Below are positions 11,941-25,600 of a DNA stretch of 64,000 nucleotides, piece after piece (position 1 is the stretch's first letter; every line of letters starts with the position of its first letter). This DNA comes from Maylandia zebra (lineage: Eukaryota > Chordata > Actinopteri > Cichliformes > Cichlidae): the NCBI RefSeq assembly GCF_041146795.1, contig NC_135188.1, forward strand, positions 2,175,919 to 2,239,918, given 5' to 3'. Made by a program: the position numbers and the translations under genes. A model generated the notes under the pieces. It saw only the letters and a program-made list of their open reading frames with translations. It was not told the origin of the DNA and made no database searches.

Positions 11941-13482
11941 GCATATTCTCCTTATAAGAAAAAAAATGTGGTGACACGATGTTTTGCACTTTACTTAAAA
12001 GGGAAAATTTGTGCAGAACAAAGTTTGTATTGAAAAGTCAGTAAGTACTTTTTCTTTAAAGGATTACCCAAGAAAAGTAATACAGGACCTCAAACTGTGG
12101 AAATGGCTTTTAGCTCTTTTGTGAATATAACAAGTGCACAGGTAAGACTTTCACTATTTACACACTTTTTACTTTACTGTCAGGGTCTCATATGTGAATA
12201 ATTAAGCAAACAACACATCCTGAATGAAAAAGGGGAAAAAAAGTCAAGCTTTTGCCGAAAGGATGAAAGAGGCCGAGAATGTGAAGAAGCCAGATTAAGT
12301 TGGAGAAAAGTGTGGGTGTGAGAGACATGCAGAGAGAGGGAGAGTGGAGAGGGGGAGACAGGGGGTGGGGTGGGTGCTCATCAGAGTTAATGATGTAGAA
12401 AATCCCCCAATTAGAGCGTTTTCCTGTGTTGCAGGATGAGTTCAGAGTGGGGTCCTCTGACAGACCAGGGATTAGTACCCGGGCCGGGCGAGGCCGAGCC
12501 GGGCCTGAGCGGATACTAACTAACTGCTGGACTGCTGGCACTGCTCAGCTGGGGCCGGGTCGGGGCTACAGTCACAGCCGGGGGCTGGGGTAGGCATGCG
12601 TTGAGCCACAGTGAGTGGCACAAAGGAAAGCATGGGAAAAGGAGCAGCAGATCGGCAGGAAAAAGGTTCTGGCAGAGGGTCGTTTTCCTGTCCCAATGCT
12701 ACTAACATTTACTCAACCACTACTTCTGGTCTTATTTGATAAAAATATTAACTTTTTAAAAATACATCACAGTATTACATACAAGAATGTGCTCACCCAA
12801 AACATTATCCAATATAATCTGGACATGTGATTAATCAGTCTTGTCCACATATTGCTTGATGTCAGACAATAAATCACCAAATGTGGCGTTGCATTAAGAA
12901 GCAGGAACACAACCTTTAATTCTCCCTGATACCTGGAACAATAAATCCTTCTGGATCATTACACAACAAGGAAGCTGATTAAACATAAACAATGACATCT
13001 GTTGTCATAGTTACCTAAATGCAAGAGATGTAAAATGCACACTCACACAAACCCATCAGGGACAACTGCACTTTACCCAAGGATGCTTTGGCATGCGGAC
13101 TGGAGGAGTCAAGGATGCTCCACCCACCCCTAAACTTACAGCACCTGGTATTCCAAGGAGGTGGTAATGGGGGGGTGTGTCGCACTGAGACCCCAAAGAG
13201 GGGGCAGCTGTTAATATCAGCTACCAAAAAGATTTAAGAGATGTTTGAAGAAGTCTTGAGGCACGAGTGGTGCAAAAAAAGGTGGCATTTATTAATAATA
13301 AAATAAATAAATATGAAGTCTCTGCTTTGTGCTAACAAAGGCTTTACCATATGTATAACCTGCACCTCTACATACTGAAAGAATGTGAAATAAAGCCTCC
13401 TACTGTCCTCTTCTGTGTCCCAGTTGACGTCTCGGGACCTAATCATGGAAACTCTGCATTACCACTGATTACCAGCCAATTA
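11941..13482. other. intergenic stretch without identified genes
   Basis: Only short ORFs are present (for example 12188-12541 minus and 12615-12830 plus), and none has a recognisable domain. A GC-rich patch around 12470-12600 contains repeated GGCCGGGC-type words but no clear promoter. Confidence 0.5.
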
Positions 13483-13490
13483 CCAGGAAC

Positions 13491-14457
13491 CAGAGATGGG
13501 CAGTAACGCGTTATCCGATTACTTTTTTCAAGTAACGAGTAAAGTAAGGGATTACTATTGCAAAAACGGTAATTAGATTACCGTTACTTTCCCGTAGGAA
13601 CGCTGCGTTACTAAAACCGTGATTTCTTTGCAAGAACGTCTCATGACAGTGACGTAAGCGAGTGCGACGTTCGTGACAACAGCTGTGTGCAGATCAACAG
13701 TGGATCACATCTCGAGTGCAGAGAGAGTATGAGCGTGCAGCGTTTAAAGCGTGGAAGTACTGACCTTACTTTGAGTTTGATTCCATAAAGAGTGACAAAA
13801 ACATTAGTGTCCGCTGTGCGTGGGAAGAAAACTTCTTTTTACAGAGAAAAAACCCCTAAACTTCCAACAAGCACCGAGTAGCTACGACGTAATGGGAAAC
13901 TCACAGAGAAACTCGCGGATTCTTCCACTGACCGCGGCACACCTGCACCAGGGTAAACCTCCGCCTACCCCACTCCTGCTTTACAGGTGAAAATAGAGCA
14001 ACAGGACCGCTGAGTCTTTGACTTTATTTATTTTCTGCTGTGTTTTACTTGCATCTATTTGAAAGACTGAGTGTAAACACAAAAAATATTTTATTTTATG
14101 TGCTGGAATGTGCAGAAAATAGGTTTAAATGTTAAACTAATTTCTTCCAGTCAGAGAATGTTGCATATAATTAAATTTTTGCTTGATGCATAAAGTTAAA
14201 AGATTAAAACTAATAAAACAAGTTTTAAAAAGAGACTTTTCCATCTGATTACATTTTGTATGATGGATTATGCAGAAAAAGTAGAATTGGGCTGAAAGAT
14301 CTATCGCTTTATCACCTACTCAGGTTGTAAATCGTGTTTTTAAAAAGTAACTAAGTAATTAATTACTTTTGAAAATAAGTAATCAGTAAAGTAATGGGAT
14401 TACTTTTTTGGGGAAGTAGTTACTGATTTCTTTTTTCAAGTAACTTGACCAACACTG
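13491..14457 (+). mobile_element. non-autonomous hAT-type element, copy 1 (967 bp)
   Basis: It is flanked by a perfect 8-bp duplication, CCAGGAAC (13483-13490 and 14458-14465), the hallmark of hAT insertion. The ends are CAGAGATGGGCAGTAACG and, inverted, CAGTGTTGGTCAAG, both fitting hAT-type CAGNGNTGG termini. The subterminal DNA is rich in GTAACG/GTTACT words. There is no transposase ORF. A near-identical copy in the opposite orientation lies at 43023-43994. Confidence 0.9.
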
Positions 14458-14994
14458 CCAGGAACACAGGTGACACATTAGGAAGTCAATTAAATGACTG
14501 AAGCCAACGTGATCAGTAGTGTAACAAAATTCATAAAGTTCTTTCAGTTGTGTTTTCTTGTGCAGTACAGCGGTGAAAGTCAAAGAATTCAACTTGTAGA
14601 CACATTTCCAAACAGAAAGACGAGGAACTTTGAGGCATCTCTAACGCCCCTCTTCTACACAGCAACTGTGTTCATTAGGAACAACTGAATCCCTAATGAC
14701 TAATTGATTAATTGTGCAGTCTATTATTTTGCTCCTGCACCCGAGTAGATCTGAAAGCGCCACGGTTGGAGTTAACAGTCTTATTGGAAAGACGCGTTTC
14801 TTGCAAAGGATAATAAGGGAAAAAAGCGGAATTAATTGGGTTTGATTAAGGGAGCTTTTCAATGGGACACAGCTTTTTCGCATGACATAATTAGAGGTCA
14901 GCTAACGGGGGGAGGGAGGAAAAGGGGTGGGGGATTTAGTTGTTGGCGCCAGTGCTGTGTGGGTGTGTCTGAGGGGGACAAATAGATAGAGAGA

Positions 14995-15018
14995 GAGTGT
15001 GAGTGAGTGAGTGAGTGA

Positions 15019-15062
<44 letters not shown>
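14995..15062. repeat. compound microsatellite (GAGT)n(GT)n
   Basis: A GAGT run (about 14998-15024) passes directly into a GT run up to about 15061. This is a simple tandem repeat and no gene is associated. Flanking DNA from 14466 to 15850 shows nothing else identifiable. Confidence 0.9.
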
Positions 15063-15063
<1 letters not shown>

Positions 15064-15850
15064 GTGATGCGATGCTTCGTTCACACTTGCAGGACTACGT
15101 TGTGTGTCTGATGTGGTAAATTTCTTTAGGCCCACTCACCAGAAAACACACAGTGAAGTTCACGGGGGGGAAGCCCTCTCTGCGCTCAGTGTGTGATTAT
15201 CATCACTACAATTGGCAGCATTAAAGGCCCAGTGCTCAGGCTTTTGTTGCTGCTGCATGGTCATTAGCTGTGCATTTCAAAGGCCACTTTACTATATGGA
15301 GGGAGGCGATGGCAGAAAAGTACTTTCAGCAGTCTGTTTGGATGAGCATGCAACATTCAAACACACACACACTCACTTTATGACTCTATAATCCTGTTAC
15401 AATATCATCTAGAGCAGGACAGTGGGACACGCAAGCTGTCGGGTCTAAAAATACACCCAGACTCTCTTAAAACAAAACCAGGCTTCAGATTTGATTAGAT
15501 GATCAAATATTTCATTGTGAGTCACTCCATCTGCATTTTTTTTCTCAGAAGAGCTGCGATCTTACTTTGTTTCAGCAGAGTTTGTAGCAGACAATGAGCC
15601 CGAATAGAAAGTGAAGACACAATCCCACCTTATATTAAGCATCCAATTTACTGACTGTTGTTCAGTAAGATGTTACACTACAGGTTTGTGCTGGAAAAAT
15701 GAAGGCAGAGAGGATATTTCTTCTTAACATAATGTTAGATCATCATAGCTGAAGCTTTTATTTCTACAGCTGAATTTCCCAGCGCAGGACCAGCAGAGTA
15801 CTCGTACTTTGTTATTGATTCCCTGATTTCTCACTGAACCCTGTCTTTCT

Positions 15851-16030
15851 TATTTCAGCTGCTCCCTTTAGGGATCACCACAGCACATCATCTGCCTCCA
15901 GCTCACTCGATCCCTGGTATTCTCTTCTGTCACACCAACCCTCTGCATGTCCACCTTTGCTGCATCCATGGATCTTCTCTGTGGTCTTCCTCTTTTCCTC
16001 CTTATTCATCGTTCTTTGTCCAATAAAGCC
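15851..16030 (-). mobile_element. LINE 3' fragment (RTE/Rex3-like)
   Basis: This resembles the reverse complement of 24028-24188: GCTGCTCCCTTTAGGGATC and CACCAACCCTCTGCATGTCC in reverse orientation correspond to the GCTGTGGCGACCCC and ATGCAGAGGGTTGGTG portions there. The two are separate fragments of one LINE family. The family name is tentative. Confidence 0.55.
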
Positions 16031-16067
16031 AATATCCCTCCTCTAAACAGTTTGAAAGTAGATCCTC

Positions 16068-16440
16068 AGAATCAGAATCAGAATACTTTATTGATCCCTG
16101 GGGGAAATTATTTTTTGTTACAGTGCTCCATTTTAAACCAACATTAAGACAAGACAGACAATACGCTAACTAAGAATAGTACAATATATACATATATATA
16201 CATACATACATACATAAGTCACTTATAAATAAATAGTTGGAAAAGAAACATGTGTAGTTGTAGCAGCAAACAGTGTGTTAAGTGGATGCGTTGTACAGGG
16301 AGATGGCCACAGGCAGGAATGATTTCCTGTGTCGTTCAGTGGTGCTTTTCGGTAATCTCAGTCTCTCACTGAACGAGCTCCTGTGACTGACCAACATGTC
16401 ATGGAGTGGGTGGGAGGTGTTATCCAACATTGTCTTTATC
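16068..16440 (-). mobile_element. CR1/L2-like LINE 3' fragment
   Basis: It starts with (AGAATC)n and a TTTATTGATCCCTGGGGGAAATT block, the reversed 3' tail of a fish LINE. Read on the minus strand, 16290-16440 gives a LINE reverse-transcriptase C-terminal sequence including HPLHDMLVSHRSSFSERLRL and ERHRKSFLPVAISLYN. The tail matches the 3' end of the SINE at 51466-51655. Confidence 0.65.
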
Positions 16441-16825
16441 TAGCTGAAAGCTGAAACCACTGACTTTACTGAGGTTTGTGATCGGCTTTTATTAAAAATG
16501 CATAAAATACTTTCATTTGCTTACTGTGACATGTGGATACAAAAAAAGAGACGGTGAACTTCTATTACCTTCTTTGTGGTGGTCGTGATCGACTACAGCT
16601 GGTAGTTTTTTGTTGCCTGCATGAGAAGGATTTGCTTGAGAGCACTCAGTAGATTCACTGATACTCAGAACAATGTGAAAATCCAAAAAACTCCGTCAAT
16701 ATCTATAAAGAAGAAATGTACATTTACACAAGTTGGAAAAAAGTCTCTGGAGCCGTCTCCAAACAACTGCAGATTCCAAGAATTACAAATTCAAACAGGG
16801 TGGCTACAATGCAGCTGCCATCACC

Positions 16826-16935
16826 AGTGTGTGAATGTGTGTGTGAATGGGTGGATGACTGGATGTGTAAAAGCCCTTTGGGGTCCTTAGGGACTAGTAA
16901 AAGCGCTATACAAATACAGGCCATTTACCATTTAC
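16826..16935 (+). repeat. SINE 3' portion
   Basis: It contains GGGTGGATGACTGGATGTGT, GGGGTCCTTAGGGACTAGTA and AGCGCTATACAAATACAGGC, ending in CATTTACCATTTACC. The same words occur reversed at 30245-30355 in haus5 intron 7, showing a dispersed family. The tRNA-related head is missing here. Confidence 0.6.
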
Positions 16936-16949
16936 CGTGCCCTGGGTGG

Positions 16950-17240
16950 GACTGCTACACTGCAAAAAGTGGATGGAATAATGAAGAGGAGGAATCTTCA
17001 CCTCCAGTCCACATCCAGACAGTTGAAACTGGGACACAAGTGGGTATTTAAACACAGCAGTGATATAAAGCACACATCAAAACTGGTTGTAGGTTGACAT
17101 TAACATCTGGAATGGCCTTCTCAAAGACCCGACCTCAACCCTACTGAAAGTGGACTACGCTTGGTCCATGCAGGAAGAGTGGTCAAACGTCCAGCCAGGA
17201 TTATATCAGAAGTTATTAAGTTATTAAATACTGTTATTTT
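16950..17240 (+). mobile_element. decayed Tc1/mariner transposase fragment
   Basis: Words typical of Tc1-like transposase genes survive in order: TGCAAAAAGTGGATGGAATA, then an ACACATCAAAA region (residues KHTSK), then GACCTCAACCCTACTGAAA (PDLNPTE-like; the family motif is PDLNPIE). Stops and gaps interrupt the frame. It is a relic with no function expected. Confidence 0.6.
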
Positions 17241-17879
17241 TGCTGTGCAACGTATGTTTTTTGTTTTATTTTCCCAGTATTCTGTGCAAGTTTTCTTCTT
17301 TTCTTTTTTAAATAATGTATATAAATTTCTCTTATATTCTTAAGTGTGCATAGATTCTTTTCATACCCTAGATTTAGATTTATTTGTTATTTATATTGTA
17401 CAATCAATGGTGAATAAAAGCACCAAAATGATATTCTGATGTGCACTAACTGGTGTGTGTGCTGAATGACAATAAAGTGGCTATTTATTCTGTTCTGTTC
17501 TTCTAAAGATGTATGCCGTGAGCATCTATCCAGCTATGGGTCGAGTGCTCCCTCTATACTTGAAACGTGGGTATTACAGGTAACTGAAACACAATGGCAG
17601 GAGGTGTTCGCTTTTAATGGTTTTATTTAAGTTTGAGCTGCTGCATCAGAAGTTCCCAGCACGACTCATGTTGATGTTAAACTGCTTCCCCTTTAATATT
17701 TTGGACCATTTGGTGAGACTAATTTATGACATCACTTTAACTGTAGCACAGATATTGGGATAAATATAACATCCTAACCGTGTCAGTCTTTATCCACGAT
17801 CACTACTTTTAAAACACTTCTTTTTCCCGGTAGTTGGCTCCAGTATCCCACCTTACAGCATCCTGCTTGCAGCAATAAA
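17241..17879. other. intergenic stretch before the fzr1 promoter
   Basis: AT-rich sequence. A GACAATAAAGTGGC tail near 17467 looks like another LINE-type 3' end, but there is too little to classify. No gene is seen. Confidence 0.5.
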
Positions 17880-18066
17880 TATGGACACTTCCGTGTTATG
17901 ATGTACGTCACCGGAGTGACACAAAACTCCCACAATGCAATGTTACGTAGACCTCAGCTAAACAACAAGCCGCACCTGAGCCTGAATGGTTTTAAATAGC
18001 CGGTCCGGATCGTCTGCCCCCGCTGTTTCTGTCCGGAGGTGGTCTGCCGGAGTTGGCTCGTTTTAG
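17880..18066 (+). promoter_or_regulatory. fzr1: fzr1 promoter and first non-coding exon
   Basis: An ETS-like ACTTCCG (about 17888), a CRE/ATF-like TACGTCAC (about 17904-17911) and a CpG-richer stretch lead to a strong donor TTTTAG|GTATGC after 18066. The next acceptor (TTTGTATTGCACAG) lies just upstream of the fzr1 start codon. A housekeeping-type promoter without a TATA box followed by a non-coding exon 1 is the simplest reading. The transcription start itself is not visible. Confidence 0.5.
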
Positions 18067-18549
18067 GTATGCTGTCCCGACAAATATGAGCGGATAGCCC
18101 TTAGCTAAGTAAGCTAACGGTAGTTATCATAGGCTGCTTCTAATTTAGCACAAATAAGCGTCTTTGAAGACATTTAGCTACAAATGAATCTCGGAAGCAT
18201 GTTAGATTCTCGTAACTGGTTAATAATGAGTTGTGCTGTTACTCTGAGGTAATTAGTGCTTTTGAAACTAGCACTGATTCGGTGTAGTTGGGGCTAAATG
18301 TTCTGCTTATTTAAAGTTGAGTAATCGATTTTTTTTGCAGTGCACAGTTAGCAGGTGAGCACTGAAACTGCTGCTTTTAGCCTGCTACAACTTCAAGATG
18401 GCGACTTAACAACATTTTTTTTTAAAAAACAACTTCTTGCTTTTATCATTTTAAAACTTAAATCAGAAAAACACCCCGTCTTTACTCTAATTTTCTGCGT
18501 CCACCTAAAATGTGACCACAAAAACGAAACAAAGCAACAAAAGGCCAAA

Positions 18550-18681
18550 GGAGCTTGGAAAGAAAAGCGTCTGGACTTCTTTAAGTTGCTTGAAGACGTC
18601 TCACCTCTCATCCGCGAAGCTTCTTCAGTTCTGAACTTCAAGCAACTTAAAGAAGTGCAGACGCTTTTCTTTCCAAGCTCC
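18550..18681. repeat. near-perfect inverted repeat (hairpin) in fzr1 intron 1
   Basis: Arms of about 45 bp (18550-18595 and 18636-18681) are reverse complements with one difference seen (CTGGAC against CTGCAC). A loop of about 40 bases separates them. Arm 1 starts GGAGCTTGGAAAGAAAAGCG. The overlapping ORFs at 18355-18699 are by-products of this structure. It may belong to a known fish repeat, which I cannot name. Confidence 0.85.
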
Positions 18682-19629
18682 TTAGACTACGATGACTGAG
18701 AACCTTCACAGACATAAAGCAACAAAAGTGGGCACAATATAATTCTCATGGTCCTCCTGCTCGACCATCCCAGATTTACCTAAAAGTTTTATGCTCCAAA
18801 TTGTATTAATATATACAGATTTCTGTGAAGTTTAAAACTTTTATAAGATGCTTTTCTAGATAATTTTATTAGAAAAATGGGGTTTCCAGCAGGTTTGTTC
18901 ACACTTTGAAATCTGAGGCAATGTTTGAACTTGGACAGCTCAAAAAGTATTAAAGATAAAAGTCTGATGTATCCTTTGGGCTTTCTTACCATAAAAATGA
19001 ACCACTAGTTAGGAACGGGTACTTTAAAAGTGTCAAAGCGGTCCTGTGAAGTCCCGTGTTTGAGCACAAACTAATACATTCATGTTGCAAAAGAGTGATC
19101 ATTTCCAAACAGTATAAAGTCAAACTTCACAGTAATGCAAAATAAAACATGTAAAACACTTTTAACTTTAAATTCTTCATCAAAATCTCCATATTTTTAC
19201 TCAACTGTGATGCTGGTTGAGTAAATATGACAAAAACAAAAATGTCAGCACATAGTGTGATACAAATAAAACGCCATCCTAGAGTTTTCAGATGGTACTC
19301 TGTAGGACTGCCTGATTTTTGTTCAACTTTAGATTTTTTTGATGTGTTGGTTCCAAATTACATATCTTGATTTATTTTTTATGATGGGGGTGGACTATTG
19401 TAAAATCTAAATATCTTAAAACACAAAAATTTCACAGCGTTCATTTTATATATCCAAAACTTGGTCCATAAAAACTTTTAGGCAAAGATTGTGGTTGCAA
19501 AGAAAGTGTTATCACAATGGGATGACTTTTACATTGTCTCGATTAAACTGCTTGTTTATTTATTAACTCCCTTGTTTGTATTGCACAGCTGTGTCCTCCC
19601 ACTCTGCGGTTGAGGGTTCAGGGTCCAGA

Positions 19630-22600
19630 ATGGATCCCGACTATGAACATCGCCTCCTACGCCAAATTAACACCGAGAATGACATCTTTGTGAGTCGTTC
19701 GCTTAGTTTCTCCTCCTCTTCCTAGTTTTCATCATTAATAATATGATAAAGTGTCTTTTTTTCCATCCCTTCATCTGATTTGAAATTTGCTTTATTAATT
19801 TATTCCTTGTAGAGAATTATTCTTTTATCTACTCCGATATTGTAACCACATTGGCTGTAGTATGGGAACTTAATAAAGATGTGCATCAGTGCTGAATGTG
19901 TGACATTATTAAGTTAGATCTTAGATGACGTAATCACTAACAAACCTCTGTGTTCATAAACTTACATACTTAATGATAAATGTTTGTGTTGCAGAAACTG
20001 CAGAACAGTCGGACACCCGCCGGCTCACCACTGTCCTCGCCCACTAAGCTTGGAGACCGATTCATACCTACCAGAGCGGGGGCAAACTGGAATATCAACT
20101 TTCACAGGATCAACGTGAGGCTGTGTTTTAAGTTTTGGGTTTTTGTAAGAGAGCTGTGTGGACACACCCAGTGGTTCAAGTTCTAATTCTGATGTTGTGG
20201 AAATTTTTTTTGTTTTGTTTTGTCACTTTGTCTTTAAAATTCTTGAAAGAGCATCTCAGAGCACTTCTGTGTTTTATTTAAGCAGCGAAAATAGCCGACA
20301 GTAGGGAAACTGTCTCAGTGTCCACAGCTGGTGAGGTCGCTCCTCTCTGGGCTTTGACAGCAACTTCATGAATTAGTGGAAATTAAATAGTCGTGTAAGT
20401 CGGCTGGTTCGGGTTATGGAGGGAAGACTCAGATTTACTGTTTCATATTTTCTAAAGTTGTGATGTTTGTTTTCCAAATGTTTAAAATGGTAAAAATGAA
20501 GGCGAACCCTTGAATGATGATTGCTTGGTTTGTTGTGTGAAATAATTTACAGTGTAAATGTTATAAATTGATCAATAATCTTTATGATTTATGTGCAGGA
20601 AAATGAGAAGTCACCGACTGTGAACAAAAAAACAAAGGATGCCTCTTCTGACAATATCAAAGGTGAATATGTTTTGAAATTGTCTAAATTTTGCTGTTTC
20701 CTTGTTATTCTTTTATACCTGCACATGAATCAAATATCACTGCTGTCGTCGCTGTAGCAGACGGGCTGGCCTACTCTGCTTTGCTGAAGAATGAGCTGTT
20801 GGGAGCAGGAATAGAAAAGATCCAAGATCCCCAGACGGAGGACAGACGTCTGCAATCGTCCCCGCCCGAGAAGAGGAGTCTCTTCTCTGTATGGAAGTCT
20901 CAGATTCTCTCGGTCATCCATGTTTGTGCTCTGATCAGACCTCTGTTTGCTCTAATGATGCACCTTTACTTTTCAGTACTCGCTCAACACCAAAAGCTTG
21001 TCATCAGAAGACGGCGCCAACGTCTCTCCCTACTCGTTATCACCCGTCAGCAATAAAAGGTAAGAGCGCTGTTTGAGCTCTAAAGTTTGAGATCATCCCT
21101 GCACTTTGGAGTCACGTTATACCTGAACTTCCTGTTGCAGTCAGAAGTTGTTGCGTTCACCAAGGAAGCCAACTCGCAAGATCTCCAAGATTCCCTTTAA
21201 AGTCCTGGATGCTCCAGAGCTGCAGGATGACTTTTATCTTAACCTGGTGGACTGGTCGGCTCTCAATATGCTCAGTGTGGGGCTGGGCACGTGTGTTTAC
21301 CTGTGGAGCGCATGCACCAGCCAGGTACCGATACTGGAGTGTAAATTTCTGTTTGTTGTTGCTGTGCTGTGCAACAGTGACTCACTAGCTAAGTGTCCTC
21401 AGGTGACCAGACTGTGCGATTTGTCAGTAGAGGGCGACTCTGTCACATCGGTCGGATGGTCTGAAAGGGTAAGTACACGTAGCAGACTACTGTCAAAGAA
21501 ACCTGTTAGTTGTTTTTTGTTATTAAGAAGATGCTTTGCACTTTGTTTTAGGGTAACCTTGTAGCCGTGGGAACTCACAAAGGCTATGTTCAGATCTGGG
21601 ATGCTGCTGCTGGCAAAAAGCTTTTTGCCTTGGAGGGCCACACAGCCAGAGTTGGTGAGTTAGTGTGATCGTGGCTTCAGAAATGATCCTAAAGGAATAC
21701 TTGAAAAATCAGCCAGGATAAAGTTGAGACATCTTGGAGGTCATTCAAGCGGAGCAACTAAGACTGTCTAAGCTGAGGCTTAAGTTAAAGTTACTCTGAT
21801 TACAGGAGCTCTGGCTTGGAACGCCGACCAGTTGTCTTCGGGAAGCCGAGATCGTATGATCCTCCAGCGAGACGCGCGGACGCCTCCGCTGCAGTCAGAG
21901 AGGCGCCTGCAGGGACATAGACAGGAAGTGTGCGGTTTGAAGTGGAGCACTGACCATCAGCTGCTCGCCTCTGGTGGAAATGACAACAAGGTAGTTTTGT
22001 TTTTTATGATGATATTGATATTTAATCAACCACAAAGACTGTACGGATTTGCTTTGCTCACTGATGATGTGTTCGATTTGTGGTCTTAGCTGTTGGTGTG
22101 GAACCACTCGTCGCTCAGTCCCATGCAGACGTACATCGATCACCTGGCTGCAGTTAAAGCCATCGCCTGGTCCCCCCATCAGCACGGCCTGCTGGCCTCG
22201 GGCGGCGGCACCGCCGACCGCTGCATTAGATTTTGGAATACCCTGACATCGCAGCCGCTGCAGTGCATGGACACCGGCTCTCAGGTCTGCAACCTGGCCT
22301 GGTCCAAACATGCTAATGAGCTGGTAAGAGACCCCACATGCACAGTAGATGTGCTGTCCGCGGATTTATTACCATTTGTAATTGTGAAGACACTGATTAA
22401 AAATGTAGGTCAGCAGCGATGCGTTAAGAGTAGGGATGGGTATTGTTTAGGTTTTATCCAATACCGGTGCCAAACCGGTACTTTTGAAACGGTGCCGGTG
22501 CTTAAACGGTGCTTAAAGAACGGAAAACACAAACTTTGTCCAAAAACCTCTCATGTTTTTTTTCTGCAGTTTTGGGGCATATATGGCATCACTCTTGGCT

Positions 22601-25600
22601 GGAAGCAGTGCTTAAGCAATGGAAAAAAAACACAAACCTCTCATGTTCAGCTGTTTCCCACTTTTTCTTTGGTCATTTTAGCCTTTTTGGCCAGGGTGAA
22701 GGGAGTATCTGCCATCAAACAAGAAGACAGCCGCATGTACCTATGATGATGTTTGCTAGTTCACCTTACGTGTATTAATGTAATAACGTGGTTAGCCTAC
22801 TCAACGTAAATTAGCTACTCACGCAGAGAAGAACGGCTGCTGCTGCATCATCATCCGTCATCATTTCTGCTACACTGGCAGGGCTAGGGGCCAGGACTCT
22901 CCTCTTTGTGTTTTTGGGGGATGTTGCTAACTCCGGGTCCGATAACAGGCACCACACCCGCAGTAGATGCGCTCGGTGTGAGGTCTCGCAGCAAGCTATC
23001 AAATACGGCGCATTTCTCGGCTTTTAACAAAATGCTATACGTCTCCAGGTGTTTCATCAGATTCGAGGTGTTACCTCCTTTGACAGTATCACAGTATCAG
23101 CTTAAAGCACTTGTTGATGCTGAGTTTGCATCTTTTGCTGTGAAGTACAGCCAGACTTTTGACCGCTTCGCCTTGGGCATTTTTAATCTGTAGCTCTGCT
23201 CTAAAAGAACGTACATACCTGGCCCCGCCTACTATCCTTGGAAAGGTAAAATGATTGGCTAGAATCCAAAGTGTGTGACATCTCAGGGGAAAAAAAGCAC
23301 CAAAATGTGCGCTGCTTTTCGGTCTGGTTACTACCGTTTATGTCATTATGGCAACGGATACCGGTACTCATCCCTAGTTAAGAGCATTTTCTGAAGTCGA
23401 TTGGATACATGTACAGAGCTGTTCTGATTGGCCAGCTCCAGGGGCTTCTGCATGAATCGACCTCAGCTCTATAATCATGAGTGAGGGAGATTAAAACTCA
23501 ACTCTGTTTCGTTGCATGTAAAATTAGCGTAACCCTACGAGTGCAGAATGAATCCTGTTTTGTGTGTTTTATTGAAAATGACAAACTTCAGAATTAAGAA
23601 TAGCTGCAAAATTACTGATTTGTCGTTGCTGGACCCAAAACTGGCAGGTAGGTGAGTCTTACTGTCACATAAGGTAACTGTCATGTTTGATTTAATGTGA
23701 ACTTTAAATACACAGATAAAGAGATTAATCATTTTGTATTAGTGATGAGCAGGATGACAGATTCTGTCAGGCAGGAGTCTCGTACTTTATTCTTCATCAG
23801 TCATGCTCTTTATTATTAAGGACGTGATTTATATCTTTAGTGATCCTCCCCCAACCCACTCAATCACTGACTCTTCAGATATCTTCTGGGGGGAAGATGG
23901 ATGGAGCATGCTAATCATCTTTCCAGCCCTTTTAATGACATTTTGAATTTGTGATCCGAGCTTGACACAAAGGTTATCCGTTATGGAGAATGGGTTCAAC
24001 AGTTACCCCATAAAACGGTAACATAATGGTTTGGACCTGTGCAGAGGGAAGGATAGTGGAAGACTACAGAGAAGGTTCGTGGATGCAGTGAAGGAGGAAA
24101 TGCAGAGGGTTGGTGCGACAGAGGATGCTGGGGATAGGCTGAGATGAGGCAGATGATCTGCTGTGGCGACCCCGAAAGAAAGAAGAGGTTTTCAGAGATT
24201 AAGCTCGCTGTTAATTCAGCTATATCGCCTTTACATACTGTGATGGCCACACCCATGACTGCACTCTAAAAGTCGGTAACTCTGATGTATTCTTTATTTC
24301 TTCATTAATAATAATAACACACTTCAGTTTGCAGTAAGTTTATTGTTTGGTTTGGATACATTTGTTTGTAAGCGCGCACATTTAGTTTGCTTATGTATTT
24401 ATACCAATTTATTTCTGATTCTTGGTTTGATTTTTGTATAGTCTTTGTCTGGCCTCCCTCACCGATCGTGGCAGGTAAGAAACAGGTAAAGGAAACAAAA
24501 GGTGGCGTTTAAAGCAGTGAAATGCATAGAGGGGATGATTGGACCGCACCACCACCTCCTGCTGAAGGGGGAGAAAGTGTGTTTTCTTTAGTTAAATGTT
24601 TGAGTAGGGATGGGTACCGGTGTCCGGTGCCATGATGGCACCGGTTCTGGCATAAACGGTAGTAACCAGACCGAAAAGCAGCGCACATTTCGGTGCTTTA
24701 TTTCAGTGCTTTTTTTTCCTGAGCTGTGATACACTTCTAGCCAATCATTTTACCTTTCCAAGGATAGTAGGCGGGCCCAGGTACGTACGTTCTTTTAGAG
24801 CAGAGCTACAGATTAAAAATGTCCAAGGCGAAGCGGTCAAAAGTCTGGCTGTACTTCACAGCAAAAGATGCAAACTCAGCAGCAACAAGTGCTTTAAGCT
24901 GATACTGTGATACTGTCAAAGGAGGTAACACCTCGAATCCGATGAAACACCTGGCGACGCATAGCGTTTTTTTTAAAAGCCCAGAAATGCGCCGTATTTG
25001 ATAGCTTGCTGCGAGACCTCACACCGAGCGCATCTACTGCGGGTGGGTTGCCTGTTATGCAACATCCCCCAAAAACACGAAGAGGAGAGTCCTGGCCCCT
25101 AGCCCTGCCAGTGTAGCAGAAATGATGAGGATGATGATGCAGCAGCAGCCGTTCTTCTCTGCGTGAGTCGCTTAATGTTGTTCGTGTGTAATTTACGTTG
25201 AGTAGGCTAACCACGTTATTACATTAATGCATGTAAGGTGAACTAGCAAACATCATCATAGCTACATGCGGCTGTCTTCTTGTTTGATGGCAGGTACTCC
25301 CTTCACCCTGGCCAAAAAGGCTAAAATGACCAAAGAAAAAGAGGAAAACAGTTAAACATGAGAGGTTTTTGGACAAAGTTTGTTTTTTCCATTGTTTAAG
25401 CTTCCAGCCAAGAGTGATACCATATATGCCCCATAGCTGCAAAAAAGGCTAACATTGTTATCTTTTTACAAAAAACAGCTGAACATGAGAAGTTTTTGGA
25501 CCAATTTTGTGTTCTCCATTCTTTAAGCACCGGTTTGAGCACCGTTTGAGCACCGGCACCGTTTCAAAAGTACCGATTTGGCACCGGTATCGGATAAAAC

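Noticed and set aside
18355-18699. ORFs on both strands in fzr1 intron 1
   Set aside because: They overlap the inverted repeat at 18550-18681 and have no recognisable domain.
22093-22746. 217-codon ORF starting in fzr1 exon 11
   Set aside because: It reads the real exon only to 22323, then continues through the donor into intron and hAT copy A.
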